From positions 186,001 through 250,000 of the forward strand of contig NZ_MUNR01000009.1 of assembly GCF_002001045.1 (NCBI RefSeq): a stretch of DNA of 64,000 nucleotides, read 5' to 3'. Positions within the stretch are counted from its first letter, which is position 1. Each line of letters begins with the position of its first letter. Positions 24,459 to 34,205 of the stretch are shown here, piece after piece. The notes beneath the pieces are model-generated. The model ran no database searches. It worked only from the letters and a program-made list of their open reading frames with translations, and was not told where the DNA came from. The DNA comes from Rhodanobacter sp. C01 (lineage in GTDB: Bacteria; Pseudomonadota; Gammaproteobacteria; Xanthomonadales; Rhodanobacteraceae). Position numbers and translations under genes: made by a program.

Positions 24459-25766
24459 CTAGGCGCCTGCAGGCAACTGCAGGCGCGGGAACGCCATGGT
24501 CATCGTGGTGCCCTTGCCTGGCGCGGATTCCACATCGACGAAGCCGCCGGCCTGGCGCATCACGCCGTACACCTGGGCCAGGCCCAGGCCGGTGCCGGCG
24601 CCTTCGGGCTTGGTGGTGAAATACGGTTCGAACAGGCGCTCGCGGACTTCCTCGGCCATGCCGCAGCCATTGTCGGTGACTGCCAGCGTGACGTAGTCGC
24701 CCGCGGGGCGCAGCGTGCTGGCCTGCGCCTCGTTGACCGCCAGCTCGCCCAGACGGACGCGGATCGCGCCCTGCCGGTTGCAGGCATCGCGCGCGTTGAT
24801 GCACAGGTTGATGAAAGCCTGTTCGATGGAATGGCTGTCGCCCATCGTCGGCAGTTCGGCCACGGCCGGCTCGACCTGGAAATCGATGGTGGCGCCCAGG
24901 CTGTGGCGCGCGAAGCCCTCGATGTCGCGGATGATGGCGCCCAGTTCGACCGGCTCGGCGGTATAGCGATGCACGCGCGCGAAAGCCAGCAGGCGTTTGG
25001 ACAGCAGCGCGGCGTGGTGCACGCCGTCCATGCTGTAGCCGAGCAGGCGGCGCTGGGTCTCGCTGAGGTTGGCCGAATCGTCCTGGATGCTGCTCAGCGC
25101 CACGATGGCGATCTGCAGCATGTTGGAGAAGTCGTGCGAGAGGCCCGCCACCAGCTGACCGATCGCCTCGTTCTTCTGCGCCTGTTGCGCGGCGTGCTCG
25201 GCAACCGCCTGCGCAGCACTGGCCAGGCCCAGCTGCAGCCTCAGCGATTCCTCGCGGCCGGCCCCCCGCTGCTGGAATATGCGTGCCTGTGCAAGCTGGA
25301 GACCCAGCGCTTCGTTGCGCGCGGCGCCGGTTTCGCCGGCGGACTCGCTGAGGCTGAGGCGGTTGTTCAGGCCGAGGATCACGGTGTCCAGCGCCTGCTT
25401 GGCCTGCACGCGCTCGGTGATGTCGTGGCTGATGACGGCGATGCCATCGACCTGGTCGGCGCGCCCCAGATACGGATGCACGCTGACCAGCCACCAGCAC
25501 GGCTCGCCGTTGCTCGACGGCAGCGTTTGAGTGAACTGTGCAGGCTGCCCCAGGCGCGCGGTGAGCAGCGCCGCTTCGATCGCGGCACGCGCTGCCTCGG
25601 GCCAGAACGCGGCCAGCGGCTGACCGATGGCGCCGACCGGGTCGACGATGCATAGCGCGGCACAACCGCTGTCGTTCATGCGGATGATGCGGCCCTGCAC
25701 ATCGAGTTCGTGCACGCTATCCGGAGAAAATCCGATCAGCTGCCGATAGCGTTCAAGATTATTCAT
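24459..25766 (-). CDS. PAS-domain sensor histidine kinase
   Basis: About 435 residues from ATG 25766 (MNNLERYRQLIG); two earlier in-frame ATGs to 25796 have no ribosome site either. A PAS domain spans about residues 5-115 (SVHELDVQGRIIRMNDSGCAAL, ending VDGIAVISHDITERVQ). A coiled coil then leads to the H-box GLSHDFSNMLQ with His 211. The ATPase domain has NLCINARDA, VTDNGCGMAEEVRERLFEPYFTTK and GTGLGLAQVYG. No membrane segment, so a cytoplasmic sensor. The HDFSNMLQ box is of the HWE/NtrB-like kind rather than classical HELRTPL. The single-domain response regulator at 25881 is divergent and is the likely partner. Confidence 0.9.
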   Translation of the reverse strand: MNNLERYRQLIGFSPDSVHELDVQGRIIRMNDSGCAALCIVDPVGAIGQPLAAFWPEAARAAIEAALLTARLGQPAQFTQTLPSSNGEPCWWLVSVHPYLGRADQVDGIAVISHDITERVQAKQALDTVILGLNNRLSLSESAGETGAARNEALGLQLAQARIFQQRGAGREESLRLQLGLASAAQAVAEHAAQQAQKNEAIGQLVAGLSHDFSNMLQIAIVALSSIQDDSANLSETQRRLLGYSMDGVHHAALLSKRLLAFARVHRYTAEPVELGAIIRDIEGFARHSLGATIDFQVEPAVAELPTMGDSHSIEQAFINLCINARDACNRQGAIRVRLGELAVNEAQASTLRPAGDYVTLAVTDNGCGMAEEVRERLFEPYFTTKPEGAGTGLGLAQVYGVMRQAGGFVDVESAPGKGTTMTMAFPRLQLPAGA

Positions 25767-25880
25767 GCGCTTCGCCATGCCATGAAGACGCAGCATAGGG
25801 GGAATCGGGCCTCACCGCTCATTAACATCGGACAGACCATGGTCAGGACTGGATACCTTTGCCCAGAACGCCGAACGCCC

Positions 25881-26258
25881 ATGATCCACGCGCAGAACAA
25901 CACCATCCTGCTGGCCGAGGATGACCGCAGCGCCCGCGAGGTCACCGCCCTGGTGCTGGAGGCCGAGGGCTACCATGTCATCACGGCCAGCAACGGCACC
26001 AGCGCGCTGAGCATCCTGCTGCAGGACGCCTGCATAGGCTTGCTGGTGAGCGACATCCACATGCCCGGTGGCATCGACGGCATCGAACTGGCCCAACGCG
26101 TGCAGATGAACCGGCAGATCCGGATCATGCTGATCTCGGCCGACCCGCGCAGCAGCTTCGCCTACTTCCCCGAAAACGTGACGTTCCTGCCCAAGCCTTA
26201 CGATCGCCGCGCCCTGCTCGGGGCGGTGGACGGGTTGCTGCGCCACACGGGTACGTGA
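25881..26258 (+). CDS. Single-domain response regulator
   Basis: 125 residues, receiver domain only. Phospho-acceptor Asp 58 (LLVSDIHMP), the acidic pair LAEDDRS at 12-17 and Lys 105 (LPKPYDRR) are present. There is no output domain, so it works by protein contact, as in CheY-like or phosphorelay proteins. The start at 25881 (MIHAQNN) has no clear ribosome site. An alternative, ATG 25839 with GGACAGACC upstream, would add 14 residues. Divergent from the PAS kinase, with 114 bases between them. Confidence 0.85.
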   Translation: MIHAQNNTILLAEDDRSAREVTALVLEAEGYHVITASNGTSALSILLQDACIGLLVSDIHMPGGIDGIELAQRVQMNRQIRIMLISADPRSSFAYFPENVTFLPKPYDRRALLGAVDGLLRHTGT

Positions 26259-26452
26259 CGCCGAGCGGACAGGCGGCTTGAAGGGGCTCAAACCTGACGC
26301 GATGAGTGCTCGATCACCTGTCGATGCCGGCCGCCAGGGAAACGCGTAACCGGGTGCCGCTTCGGAACGAATGTTGCGGAGGGCAAGTGCAATGATGTCC
26401 GCAGTCGTCGTTCACCACATGACATCAGGGCCCTCGCGGCCAGGAGTTGACC

Positions 26453-27541
26453 ATGCATGATCCTTCCGCAACCGACACGCCGCCAAAGCGCCATCTCGGA
26501 TCATGGGCACTGATTGCCGCCGTGGTGGCGGTCACCGTGGGCACGTTCGGTTATGTCGGTGGCTGGCTGGCGCCGCACCGGCTCACTCCCAAGCGCATCG
26601 TGGATCAGTTGCAGGACAACGCCGGCACGTTCGCCGGCTATCGCCGCAATCACGCCAAGGGCGTATGCGTGACCGGCTACTTCGACAGCAACGGCCACGC
26701 CCAAGCTTATTCAAGTGCCGAAGTGTTCGCCGCGGGTCGAACCCCGCTGGTCGGCCGCTTCGCGATACCCGGCAGCAATCCGTATGCGCCGGACAGCAGC
26801 GTGCCGATCCGCAGCATGGCGCTGCGCCTTGCGCAGGCCAACGGGCAGCAGTGGCGTACCGGCATGAACAGCATGCCGGTATTTCCGGTGTCGACGCCGC
26901 AAGCGTTCTACGATCAGTTGAAGGCGCAGCAACCCGACCCGGCCACCGGCAAACCGGATCCGGCAAAGGTGGCGGCATTCTTTGCCGCGCATCCGGAGAC
27001 GGCCGCGTTCCGTGCCTGGGCGAAGACGGCGAAACCGTCCGCCAGCTTCGCGACCGAAAACTACTGGAGCCTCGATGCGTTCGTTTTCGTCGACAGCGCC
27101 GGCAAGCGGCAGGCTGTGCGTTGGCGCATGGTGCCCGAAGCCACCGATGCCGGCAGCGACGTGGACAACAGCGGCAACCCGGACTATCTGGCGAGCGACC
27201 TCGCGCAACGCCTGTCGCAGGGGCCGCTGCGCTGGCATCTGCTGGTGACGCTCGCGCAAGCGGGTGACCCGACCAACGACGCCACCAGGGAATGGCCGGC
27301 CGACCGCCCCACGATCGACGCCGGCACGCTGGTGCTCGAGCACACCGAGCCGCAGGAAAGCGGCCCCTGCCGCGACATCAACTATGACCCGCTGGTGCTG
27401 CCCGACGGCATCGAGGCGTCCGACGACCCGCTGCTGCCCGCACGTTCGGCCGCCTACGCCGACTCCTACCTGCGCCGCACCAGCGAGGAAGCCCACCTGC
27501 CTGGCACTGCCGTTGCGCAGCCGAAGCCGGAGGCCAAGTGA
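26453..27541 (+). CDS. Catalase-family peroxidase (SrpA-like)
   Basis: 362 residues from ATG 26453 with AGGAG 6 bases upstream; a TTG 6 bases earlier lies in the ribosome site and is rejected. A membrane anchor or signal segment spans about 18-38. The catalytic His is in RRNHAKGVCVTG (His 67), and the proximal heme Tyr is in RSAAY (RxxxY, Tyr 335). It is shorter than true catalases (480+ residues) and belongs to the small peroxidases typified by SrpA, probably exported. Its stop overlaps the start of the cytochrome b561 gene, so the pair is translationally coupled. The cytochrome may pass electrons to it. Confidence 0.9.
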   Translation: MHDPSATDTPPKRHLGSWALIAAVVAVTVGTFGYVGGWLAPHRLTPKRIVDQLQDNAGTFAGYRRNHAKGVCVTGYFDSNGHAQAYSSAEVFAAGRTPLVGRFAIPGSNPYAPDSSVPIRSMALRLAQANGQQWRTGMNSMPVFPVSTPQAFYDQLKAQQPDPATGKPDPAKVAAFFAAHPETAAFRAWAKTAKPSASFATENYWSLDAFVFVDSAGKRQAVRWRMVPEATDAGSDVDNSGNPDYLASDLAQRLSQGPLRWHLLVTLAQAGDPTNDATREWPADRPTIDAGTLVLEHTEPQESGPCRDINYDPLVLPDGIEASDDPLLPARSAAYADSYLRRTSEEAHLPGTAVAQPKPEAK

Positions 27542-28143
27542 TGACATCTGACGTGAAGACTTTCTCCCTGCCCGCGCGCGTACTGCACTGGCTGATGGCC
27601 ATCATGATTCTGGCGATGCTGTTCATCGGCGTCGGCATGGTGGCCTCCGTGTCGGAACGGCATGACTGGCTGCTGCGCATCCACAAGCCGCTGGGCATCG
27701 CGATCCTGATCCTGGCCGTGGTGCGACTGGCCGTGCGCCTGCGTCATCCGCCGCCCGCGTTGCCGGCCGATCTCCCCGCTGTCCAGAAACTGGCGGCGCA
27801 TGCCTCGCACTGGCTGCTCTACATCCTGATGCTGGCGATGCCGCTGATCGGCTGGGCGATGCTTTCGGCCGGCGGTTATCCGGTGATGCTGAGCGATTCG
27901 CTGCGGCTGCCGCCGATCTTCCCGACCAGCCCCGTTGCCTTCGCCGTGCTGCGTCACATGCACGGCTGGTTCGCGATGCTGCTGTTCCTGACGTTTCTCG
28001 CGCATATGGGGGCCGCGCTGTATCACGGACTGATCCGCCGCGACGGGGTGCTGTCGAGCATGGTTCGTGGCGAAAAGAAGGCTGAGATGATCGAGCCCGT
28101 GGAAGTGAGCGAGTCCGTCACCGAGCCCGATACTCGACCCTGA
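27541..28143 (+). CDS. Cytochrome b561
   Basis: 200 residues with four membrane helices. Heme histidines sit in RVLHW (16), RIHKPLG, ASHWLLY and HMHGWFAM, matching bacterial b561 proteins with two b hemes. A fifth His (LAHMGAALYHG) near the end may also ligate. Start ATG 27541 shares its A with the preceding gene's TGA (a GTG at 27538 is the alternative). The bacterial b561 CybB oxidises quinol and passes electrons onwards. With the peroxidase partner this suggests quinol-driven peroxide removal at the membrane. That is inference from gene order. Confidence 0.93.
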   Translation: MTSDVKTFSLPARVLHWLMAIMILAMLFIGVGMVASVSERHDWLLRIHKPLGIAILILAVVRLAVRLRHPPPALPADLPAVQKLAAHASHWLLYILMLAMPLIGWAMLSAGGYPVMLSDSLRLPPIFPTSPVAFAVLRHMHGWFAMLLFLTFLAHMGAALYHGLIRRDGVLSSMVRGEKKAEMIEPVEVSESVTEPDTRP

Positions 28144-28190
28144 TAACAACAAATGGCCACCGCATCCTGACCAGCCCCGAATGGTCACTT

Positions 28191-29834
28191 TCAGTCGTGC
28201 GTCGTGCTTTTCATCTCACTCCGCTGGCTGACCGACCTCGACTGCAGCGCCAGCGCCGCACGCATCTGGAGAAGCATCTTGTGGGCCTGCGGGTTGGTGT
28301 CGAAGTGCGCGGCAAAGTAATCGATGGTCTCCTGCAGTCCGGCGCGCGGCTGGTTCTTCTGGATTTCGCCACGCAAGTACCAGCCATACGACTCGTTGGG
28401 GTACGCCTTGATGATGCGGTTGTCGGTGTCCCACGCCTTGTCCCATTCATGGCTCCAATGGGCATACATGCTGCCCAGTTCCATCAGCACACTCTCGTCG
28501 TCGGGATTGAGCGAGAGCGCCTTCTCGAAATCCTGCCCGGCATGCTTGTAGTCGCCCAGCGCCTCGTAGGAATACCCACGCAGCTTGACCGGAGCCTCGT
28601 CCTGCGGCGCCGCCTGCATCATGCTGCTGGCCTCGTCCACGGCCCACTGTGACTCGTCGAAATTGTTCAGCTCATAGATACGATGAAGCCGTTCGTCAGC
28701 AAGGTCTGGATCGAAACGCAACGCCTCGGAGAAATAGACCACCGCCAGTTCCGGGTGATGGCTCGACTCGGCGGCATGACCGGCACTCAGCAGCAGCTGC
28801 GCGGTGGAGACCTGGTCGAATACCACCGTATACATCGCGAGCTGCGCTGCGGTATGGCAGTCGCAGTCATCGAGGTTGATCTCTTCGGCCGGCTCCTTCG
28901 TCGACAACAACGTCAGGATGGGATTCTCTTTCGCATGTGCCTGGGCGTTGCTGGCGAGTTGCGTCATGGCCTCCAGCGAGCCGCCCCAGCGTGGCAGCGC
29001 CCGCCACAGCAGCGAATCGTAGATCCCGAAATTCGCAGGGTCGGCAGCCAGTCCGCGTCTGCTGGCCTCGTCGGCATAGGCATCGCCAAGACTCATGGTG
29101 CCGGCATCGATCATGGCGACATAGGCCGGCGTGATCCTCGGGTTGAGCTCGATGGCATGACGCAGATCGGTGTCCGCCTGTTGCAGCAGGCGATCCATGG
29201 ATTCGACATTGCTTGCCGGCGTGTCCGCCATGTACGCGCCGCCACGCGCTTGGGCAGCCATCTCCCGGTATGCATACCCGCTGGCAGCATAGGCAAACGC
29301 GCTCTTGGGCGAGTCGCGCTTCCAGGCATCCAGCGTCGGGCGGATATCGAACGAACCGTCGAAATCCAGCTCGAAGGTGCGGTCCAGCAAACCGCGGGCA
29401 TTGAGCTGCGTCGATTGCGCATCGAGCATCTGCGCAAAGCGGCGATCGACCTCGGCGGCCTGTCCGTTCTGGATCAGCGACCGCAGCTCGGCAAACGGCA
29501 TCAGGTGCTGCATGCGGTACTGGCAATACGCGTTCGCTGCGGCATGCGACCAGTGGCTGCCTGGCGGATCGGGATAGGCAAGACAGCGCTGTAGCGGATC
29601 CTTGATCTTTTCGGCCTGCTTGGCCGCGGCAAGAAACGCATAGACCTCGGCATTGGAAAACAGATGGCCATGCTTGCCAGCCAGAGCGCGGAGTGGTGCC
29701 TCCTGCTGTGCTGATATGGTCTTTGGCACCAGATCGGCGATATGCGACATCGCCGAATGGACGATCCATAACCATTCGCAAAGACCCAGCAGAATGATTG
29801 CCACAATCAGCAGCCCGCGTGGACCTGAACCCAT
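28191..29834 (-). CDS. TPR protein with DUF4034-like N-terminal region
   Basis: 547 residues. One N-terminal membrane helix (about 7-25) is followed by FAELRSLIQNGQAAEVDRRFAQML, the pattern of DUF4034. Tetratricopeptide-like repeats fill the rest, clearest at LAVVYFSEALRFDPDLADER and DYKHAGQDFEKALSLNPDDESVLMELG. It is anchored in the inner membrane with a helical scaffold facing the periplasm or cytoplasm. Paired cysteines DDCDCHTAAQ lie in the middle. No enzyme motif is seen. It stands alone between the cytochrome gene and a regulatory cluster. Confidence 0.8.
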   Translation of the reverse strand: MGSGPRGLLIVAIILLGLCEWLWIVHSAMSHIADLVPKTISAQQEAPLRALAGKHGHLFSNAEVYAFLAAAKQAEKIKDPLQRCLAYPDPPGSHWSHAAANAYCQYRMQHLMPFAELRSLIQNGQAAEVDRRFAQMLDAQSTQLNARGLLDRTFELDFDGSFDIRPTLDAWKRDSPKSAFAYAASGYAYREMAAQARGGAYMADTPASNVESMDRLLQQADTDLRHAIELNPRITPAYVAMIDAGTMSLGDAYADEASRRGLAADPANFGIYDSLLWRALPRWGGSLEAMTQLASNAQAHAKENPILTLLSTKEPAEEINLDDCDCHTAAQLAMYTVVFDQVSTAQLLLSAGHAAESSHHPELAVVYFSEALRFDPDLADERLHRIYELNNFDESQWAVDEASSMMQAAPQDEAPVKLRGYSYEALGDYKHAGQDFEKALSLNPDDESVLMELGSMYAHWSHEWDKAWDTDNRIIKAYPNESYGWYLRGEIQKNQPRAGLQETIDYFAAHFDTNPQAHKMLLQMRAALALQSRSVSQRSEMKSTTHD

Positions 29835-30174
29835 ATCGTGCCTCCCCCAGGCAGATCGAGCGGTGACAGTAGCACCGGCTTGGGAACCATGTCTGTCGGT
29901 TTGACGGCTTGCTCGATGAGCCTGTCGATGGCCTTCTATCGCATACGCCCCATCTCAGGGAGCAGACATCGAAGGCGATGTGCATCAAGAGCTGAGACAG
30001 TTCCTTCGCACTACCTTCGCGCGAGGTAGTTCGTAGTGAGCTCAGACGCTGTCGATTTGCAAGGTTGATCGGCGAGGATGACCAAGAGGTCATATTTCGC
30101 GCCTTGAACCCGGCGTGGCAACCCACCGTTCCATCCCCTGCATGAGCTCCATGCAGAACCAAGAGGATGCCCCC
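29835..30174. other. Intergenic region before the response regulator, nothing recognised
   Basis: 340 bases between a divergent pair (the TPR gene leftwards, the response regulator rightwards). No gene, palindrome or clear promoter could be picked out by eye. Two ATGs at 30115 and 30142 are in frame with the regulator but lack ribosome sites. Confidence 0.5.
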
Positions 30175-30537
30175 ATGAGTACCGCATCGCCGAACGGCCC
30201 ATTTGTCATGGTGGTGGAAGACGACATGCTGATCGCAGCGACACTGGAGATCGCGCTGGAGTCGAGGGAATACCGGATGCTTGGGCCGGCATCCACCCTG
30301 GAGGAGGCCCAGCGGCTGCTTGAGACGTCCGAGCCGGACATCGCGCTTATCGACTACCGACTGGCCACGACGACGACCGAGAAACTGCTGCCATCGCTCA
30401 ACTCCCGACACATACCGATCTGTGTCCTGACCGGAGCGGATGAGTTGCCGCCTGCCTATGCAGGCTGCACCGTGCTGAAAAAACCGTTCCGGCTGAATGC
30501 ACTGATCGACGCACTGAAAGAGGCCCGGCCGAACTGA
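30175..30537 (+). CDS. Single-domain response regulator
   Basis: 120 residues, receiver domain only: acidic pair VVEDDML (14-20), phospho-acceptor Asp 60 (ALIDYRL), Thr 86 and Lys 103 (LKKPFR). Start ATG 30175 has AGAGGA 9 bases upstream. The Ala-Thr-Thr-Thr-Thr run after the Asp is unusual. It converges with the GAF kinase gene, 30 bases apart, and is its likely partner. No DNA-binding domain, so the output is by protein interaction. Confidence 0.87.
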   Translation: MSTASPNGPFVMVVEDDMLIAATLEIALESREYRMLGPASTLEEAQRLLETSEPDIALIDYRLATTTTEKLLPSLNSRHIPICVLTGADELPPAYAGCTVLKKPFRLNALIDALKEARPN

Positions 30538-30567
30538 TGGGCGGCAAAGCCGACATGCGCAGGAGCG

Positions 30568-31794
30568 TCAGGCCTCGTTGATCGGTATCTGGCTGATCGG
30601 CATCCTGAATACGAAGCAGGTGCCGTCTTCGGCGGTCGATGAAACACCCAGCGTGCCGTGGTGCGCCTTCGCCACTTCCGCGGCGATATACAGGCCGAGC
30701 CCAAGCCCTGGTTGCGGGGTTTCTTCGGCGCCACGGTTGAATGGCTGGAAAAGCTGGCCGATCTTCCCGGGCGGAATAGGCGAGCCGCCGTTCGCCACGG
30801 ACAGTTCGAAATGCTTGCCGTCGCTCATCACCTTGACGACTACCGGCTTGTCCATGGCGCCATGCACGACCGCATTGTTGAGCAGGTTCGCCAGCAACTG
30901 GGCAATGCGGCCCGCATCGGCCGTGACGGGATGATCGATGGCCATCGCCACGCGGATATCCCGGCGAGGATGGCTTTCCTGCACTTCGGCGACGACATGG
31001 CCCAGTTCGACGGCGAGGTTGGCCGCTGGCTGCAATGCGATCGGGATACCGCCGCCCAGCCTGCCCCGCGCAAAGTCGAGGATGTTCTCGATCATCTCCG
31101 CCATGCGATCGCAACTGCGCTGGATGTGCCGGGCAACCCGCTGGCGACGACTATCCGGATCCACCTGCAGAATGTCGGCGCCAACCCGGATCGCGCTCAG
31201 CGGACTGCGCAGGTCATGCCCGAGTACCGCGATGAACTGCTCGCGCAGCTTCGCGGCCTGCTGGGCATCCAGCAGCGCGCTGGTGCTTCGCTCGTGACGT
31301 TCCTCGGACTCGAGCTCGGCAGCGATCAGCTTCGCAAACAGCTCCAGCGTCTTGACGACATTCGGATCATCGAGCTTGGCCGGCAACGGGTCTAGCGCAC
31401 ACAACGTGCCGAAGAATTCGCCGTCGACCCGGAAGATCGGGATCGAGACGTAGCTTTCGAACCCGTACATCTTCGGCACCGGGTGCCGGGAAAATCGCGG
31501 GTCGCTGCTGGCCTCGCCGAAGATCACCGGCTCATGGTGCTGCCGGATTTCGTTACAGATCGTGGATTCCAGCGCCAGCTCGCCACCGGCTTTCAGGCCG
31601 AAGTCGATCTGGTCATGGACCGCGCAGGCTGTCCATTTCGTATCGGTGACACGGGCGATCGCCGCAAAGCGCATGCCGGTCGTATGTGCGACCACCTGCA
31701 GGATCGTGGGCACCGATCCGATGCGGGCAATCGCTTCCACATCATTGGCAATCGGTCGCATGGTCGATATCCCGGCGCGCTCGTCTGTGTGCAT
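30568..31794 (-). CDS. GAF-domain sensor histidine kinase
   Basis: 408 residues from ATG 31794 (MHTDERAG). The frame is open far upstream, but that part lies antisense to the S41 gene and has no homologous look. A GAF domain spans about 22-163: FAAIARVTDTKW, CNEIRQHHEPVIFGEAS, SYVSIPIFRVDGEFFGTLCALD. The classical H-box is LGHDLRSPLSAIR with His 193. The ATPase domain has LLANLLNNAVVHGA, then ANGGSPIP, then GLGLGLYIAAEVAKAHHG. Soluble and cytoplasmic. GAF domains with this pattern are often phytochrome-like or bind small ligands; the signal is unknown. No conserved chromophore Cys is evident. Confidence 0.9.
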   Translation of the reverse strand: MHTDERAGISTMRPIANDVEAIARIGSVPTILQVVAHTTGMRFAAIARVTDTKWTACAVHDQIDFGLKAGGELALESTICNEIRQHHEPVIFGEASSDPRFSRHPVPKMYGFESYVSIPIFRVDGEFFGTLCALDPLPAKLDDPNVVKTLELFAKLIAAELESEERHERSTSALLDAQQAAKLREQFIAVLGHDLRSPLSAIRVGADILQVDPDSRRQRVARHIQRSCDRMAEMIENILDFARGRLGGGIPIALQPAANLAVELGHVVAEVQESHPRRDIRVAMAIDHPVTADAGRIAQLLANLLNNAVVHGAMDKPVVVKVMSDGKHFELSVANGGSPIPPGKIGQLFQPFNRGAEETPQPGLGLGLYIAAEVAKAHHGTLGVSSTAEDGTCFVFRMPISQIPINEA

Positions 31795-31875
31795 GCAGTG
31801 AGCATACCTTTTGTCACTGGAGCACCGGGAACCTGGCCGGCTATCCTGCCGCCCGGTTCCATGGAGTGAAGCCCA

Positions 31876-34125
31876 ATGCGAGCAGTCAGACGAATGGTCG
31901 TGGGTACGTTGCTTGGGCTGCTCGCCACGACCTGGGTCAGCGCGTCGCCCGACACGGCCGACCCCGGACACGAACAGGTCGTGGCGTTTGCCCGGCTTTA
32001 CGGCGTGGTCCGTTATTTCTATCCGGGCGACGCGGCACAGGGCATCGACTGGAACCGTTTCGCCGTGGCGGGCATCACCGATGCACGACAGGCGCATGGC
32101 CGCGCCGAGCTGCGAGACAAGCTGAATGCGCTGTTCGGGCCGCTGGGACCGGGCATCGACATCGTTGCAGATGAAGCGACCTTTCCCGCGTTGCCAGCCG
32201 AGGCCGCGCAGCCGCCGCTGGTGGCCTGGCGCTACCTTGGCTTTCCAGCGAAGGGCACTCTCTATGCTGGCGAAAGAACGTCCCGTGGTGGCGACCGGTT
32301 CGTTGGCATCGCCAGCGAACTGGATGCACAACCATTACAGGGCAAGACCATTCGGCTGCGCGGCAGCATCAAAGCGTTGGGCCAGTCCACCGTCTCGGGG
32401 TTGGGACTCTGGCTGCGTGCCGACCGGAAGGGAAAGCCGCCAGGCTTTTTCAAGAATACCGATGGCAGCCAGGTGCATGATTTGGCATGGCACGACTACG
32501 TCATTACCGCCCCCGTCGGCACCGACGTATCGATATTGGCGTTCGGATTCACCATGATTCCGGGTGACGACGCCAAGGAGCCAACGGCCGCCTTTCGAAA
32601 TCTGACATTGGATGTCAGCGACGGACATGGCGGATGGAAGCCTGTTGCGATTCCTGCTCTGCGTCTGGCGCCGAAGCCATCGCGGGAATGGTCTCTGGTC
32701 GGCAGCATCGCCACGGACAACACGAGCCTCTCATGGCAGCAGACTGGCGCAGACCCAGGTTATCTGGTTCTGCAGCAGCATGGCCAAGCAGTTGATCGCA
32801 CGCTCTTCGATGCACCGCCCGTGGCCGGCAAGACCGCAGAGTTCGCGCTCGGCGCCGGCTTGAAGGCACGCGTCGCGTTGACACTGACGGACATGCAGGC
32901 GCGGTCATCATCGGATCGCGCCGCGGCGCTGCAAGCACTCAAGGCACGCCTCGCGCACATGCCTGATCCAGCAGCCTCCATCGCGTCCAGTGCCGCGCGT
33001 GAAGCCGACATCGTGGTGGCCTGGAACGTGTTCCGGCACTTCTATCCGTACTGGGATGTGATCCACGTGGACTGGGACAGCGAACTGCCGCGCGCGCTAG
33101 CCGATGCGGAAAGGGCAGATTCCAGGGCTGCCCAGAAACGCGCACTGCAACACCTGCTCGCTCCGCTTGAGGATGCCCATGGCACCGTGGCTGATACTAC
33201 GGAAAAGAAGTGGGGCAGCCTGCCGATCACGCTGGAGCCGGTCGAGCATCAATGGGTAATCGTTGCCACGGGTGTACCCGATCAGGCCAAGGTTGGCGAC
33301 GTCATCGCTTCGATCGATGGAGTGGCCATGCCGCAGGCGCAAGAACAGGCCGAAGCGCTCGCCTCCGGCCAAACGTCATCGCTTGCCTGGAAAGCGCTGC
33401 AAGGCCTCCAGTGGGGGCCGGCATCCGAGTCACATACCTTTGGCCTGAAGCACGCCGATGGATCGGCCAGCACCGTATCGCTTGCGTATTCCGAACAGGT
33501 TCCTCCGGCTACGGCTCGACCTGCAGCGATCACCGAACTAAAGCCGGGCATCTGGTACGTGGATCTGGCGCGCACCGACATCGCGCTGTTCACGGCAAAC
33601 CTCACGCAACTGGCCGCTGCACGCACGGTGATCTACGACGTCCGCGGGTATCCGAGGGATTTCAAGGTCAGCACGACCCTTCCCGCACATCTGCTCGACC
33701 ACGCCGAGCAAGCGAAGTGGATGCACATTCCGCGTTACGTTGGTCCGTTTGGCGAGCTCGCCGGCTATACGGACGTCGGCTGGAATATTCAGCCAGCAGC
33801 GCCCCATTTTTCGTCGCACGCGATCTTCCTTGCCGATGGCCGCACGATCAGCCAGGCCGAGGCAATCATGGGCTATGTGCAGGATGAAAAGCTTGGCACG
33901 ATCGTCGGGGCGACAACGCGCGGCGTGGATGGAAACATCACTTCGTTCGAAGTCCCGCTAGGGTTCCGGGTGATCTTTACCGGCATGAAGGTGACGCATC
34001 ACGATGGCGTCAGCCGCTATCACGCGCTCGGCACGATCCCGGATGTGACCGTGCAGCCGACGCTCGCCGGCGTGCGTGCCGGTCACGATGAAGTGCTGGA
34101 AGCGGCGCTGAAACTTGCGCAGTGA
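31876..34125 (+). CDS. Secreted S41-family peptidase-like protein
   Basis: 749 residues. A signal peptide (MRAVRRMVVGTLLGLLATTWVSA) is followed by an N-terminal region with FARLYGVVRYFYPGD, repeated as WNVFRHFYPYWDVIHVDWD at about residue 385. A beta-rich domain lies between. A PDZ-like segment (VGDVIASIDGVAM) leads to the tail-specific-protease core: GIWYVDLART, then TVIYDVRGYP, then LADGRTISQAEAIMGYVQDEKLGTIVG with the candidate nucleophile Ser in the ISQAE motif. Such proteins degrade or process proteins in the periplasm. Unusually large N-terminal addition for the family. ATGs and spacing fit the 5' end at 31876. Confidence 0.85.
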   Translation: MRAVRRMVVGTLLGLLATTWVSASPDTADPGHEQVVAFARLYGVVRYFYPGDAAQGIDWNRFAVAGITDARQAHGRAELRDKLNALFGPLGPGIDIVADEATFPALPAEAAQPPLVAWRYLGFPAKGTLYAGERTSRGGDRFVGIASELDAQPLQGKTIRLRGSIKALGQSTVSGLGLWLRADRKGKPPGFFKNTDGSQVHDLAWHDYVITAPVGTDVSILAFGFTMIPGDDAKEPTAAFRNLTLDVSDGHGGWKPVAIPALRLAPKPSREWSLVGSIATDNTSLSWQQTGADPGYLVLQQHGQAVDRTLFDAPPVAGKTAEFALGAGLKARVALTLTDMQARSSSDRAAALQALKARLAHMPDPAASIASSAAREADIVVAWNVFRHFYPYWDVIHVDWDSELPRALADAERADSRAAQKRALQHLLAPLEDAHGTVADTTEKKWGSLPITLEPVEHQWVIVATGVPDQAKVGDVIASIDGVAMPQAQEQAEALASGQTSSLAWKALQGLQWGPASESHTFGLKHADGSASTVSLAYSEQVPPATARPAAITELKPGIWYVDLARTDIALFTANLTQLAAARTVIYDVRGYPRDFKVSTTLPAHLLDHAEQAKWMHIPRYVGPFGELAGYTDVGWNIQPAAPHFSSHAIFLADGRTISQAEAIMGYVQDEKLGTIVGATTRGVDGNITSFEVPLGFRVIFTGMKVTHHDGVSRYHALGTIPDVTVQPTLAGVRAGHDEVLEAALKLAQ

Positions 34126-34205
34126 CGGAGCGCCTGCCTTTCAGCACTGGCAGGCGATCGCGAAGACGTGGATGCTGGCCCTTCCGCACACGGGAGGTAT
34201 GGCTC

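Noticed and set aside
26281-26302. REP-like string GGGGCTCAAACCTGACG in the right part
   Set aside because: Only half an arm matches and there is no partner; too weak to count as evidence of the family outside the left 19 kb.
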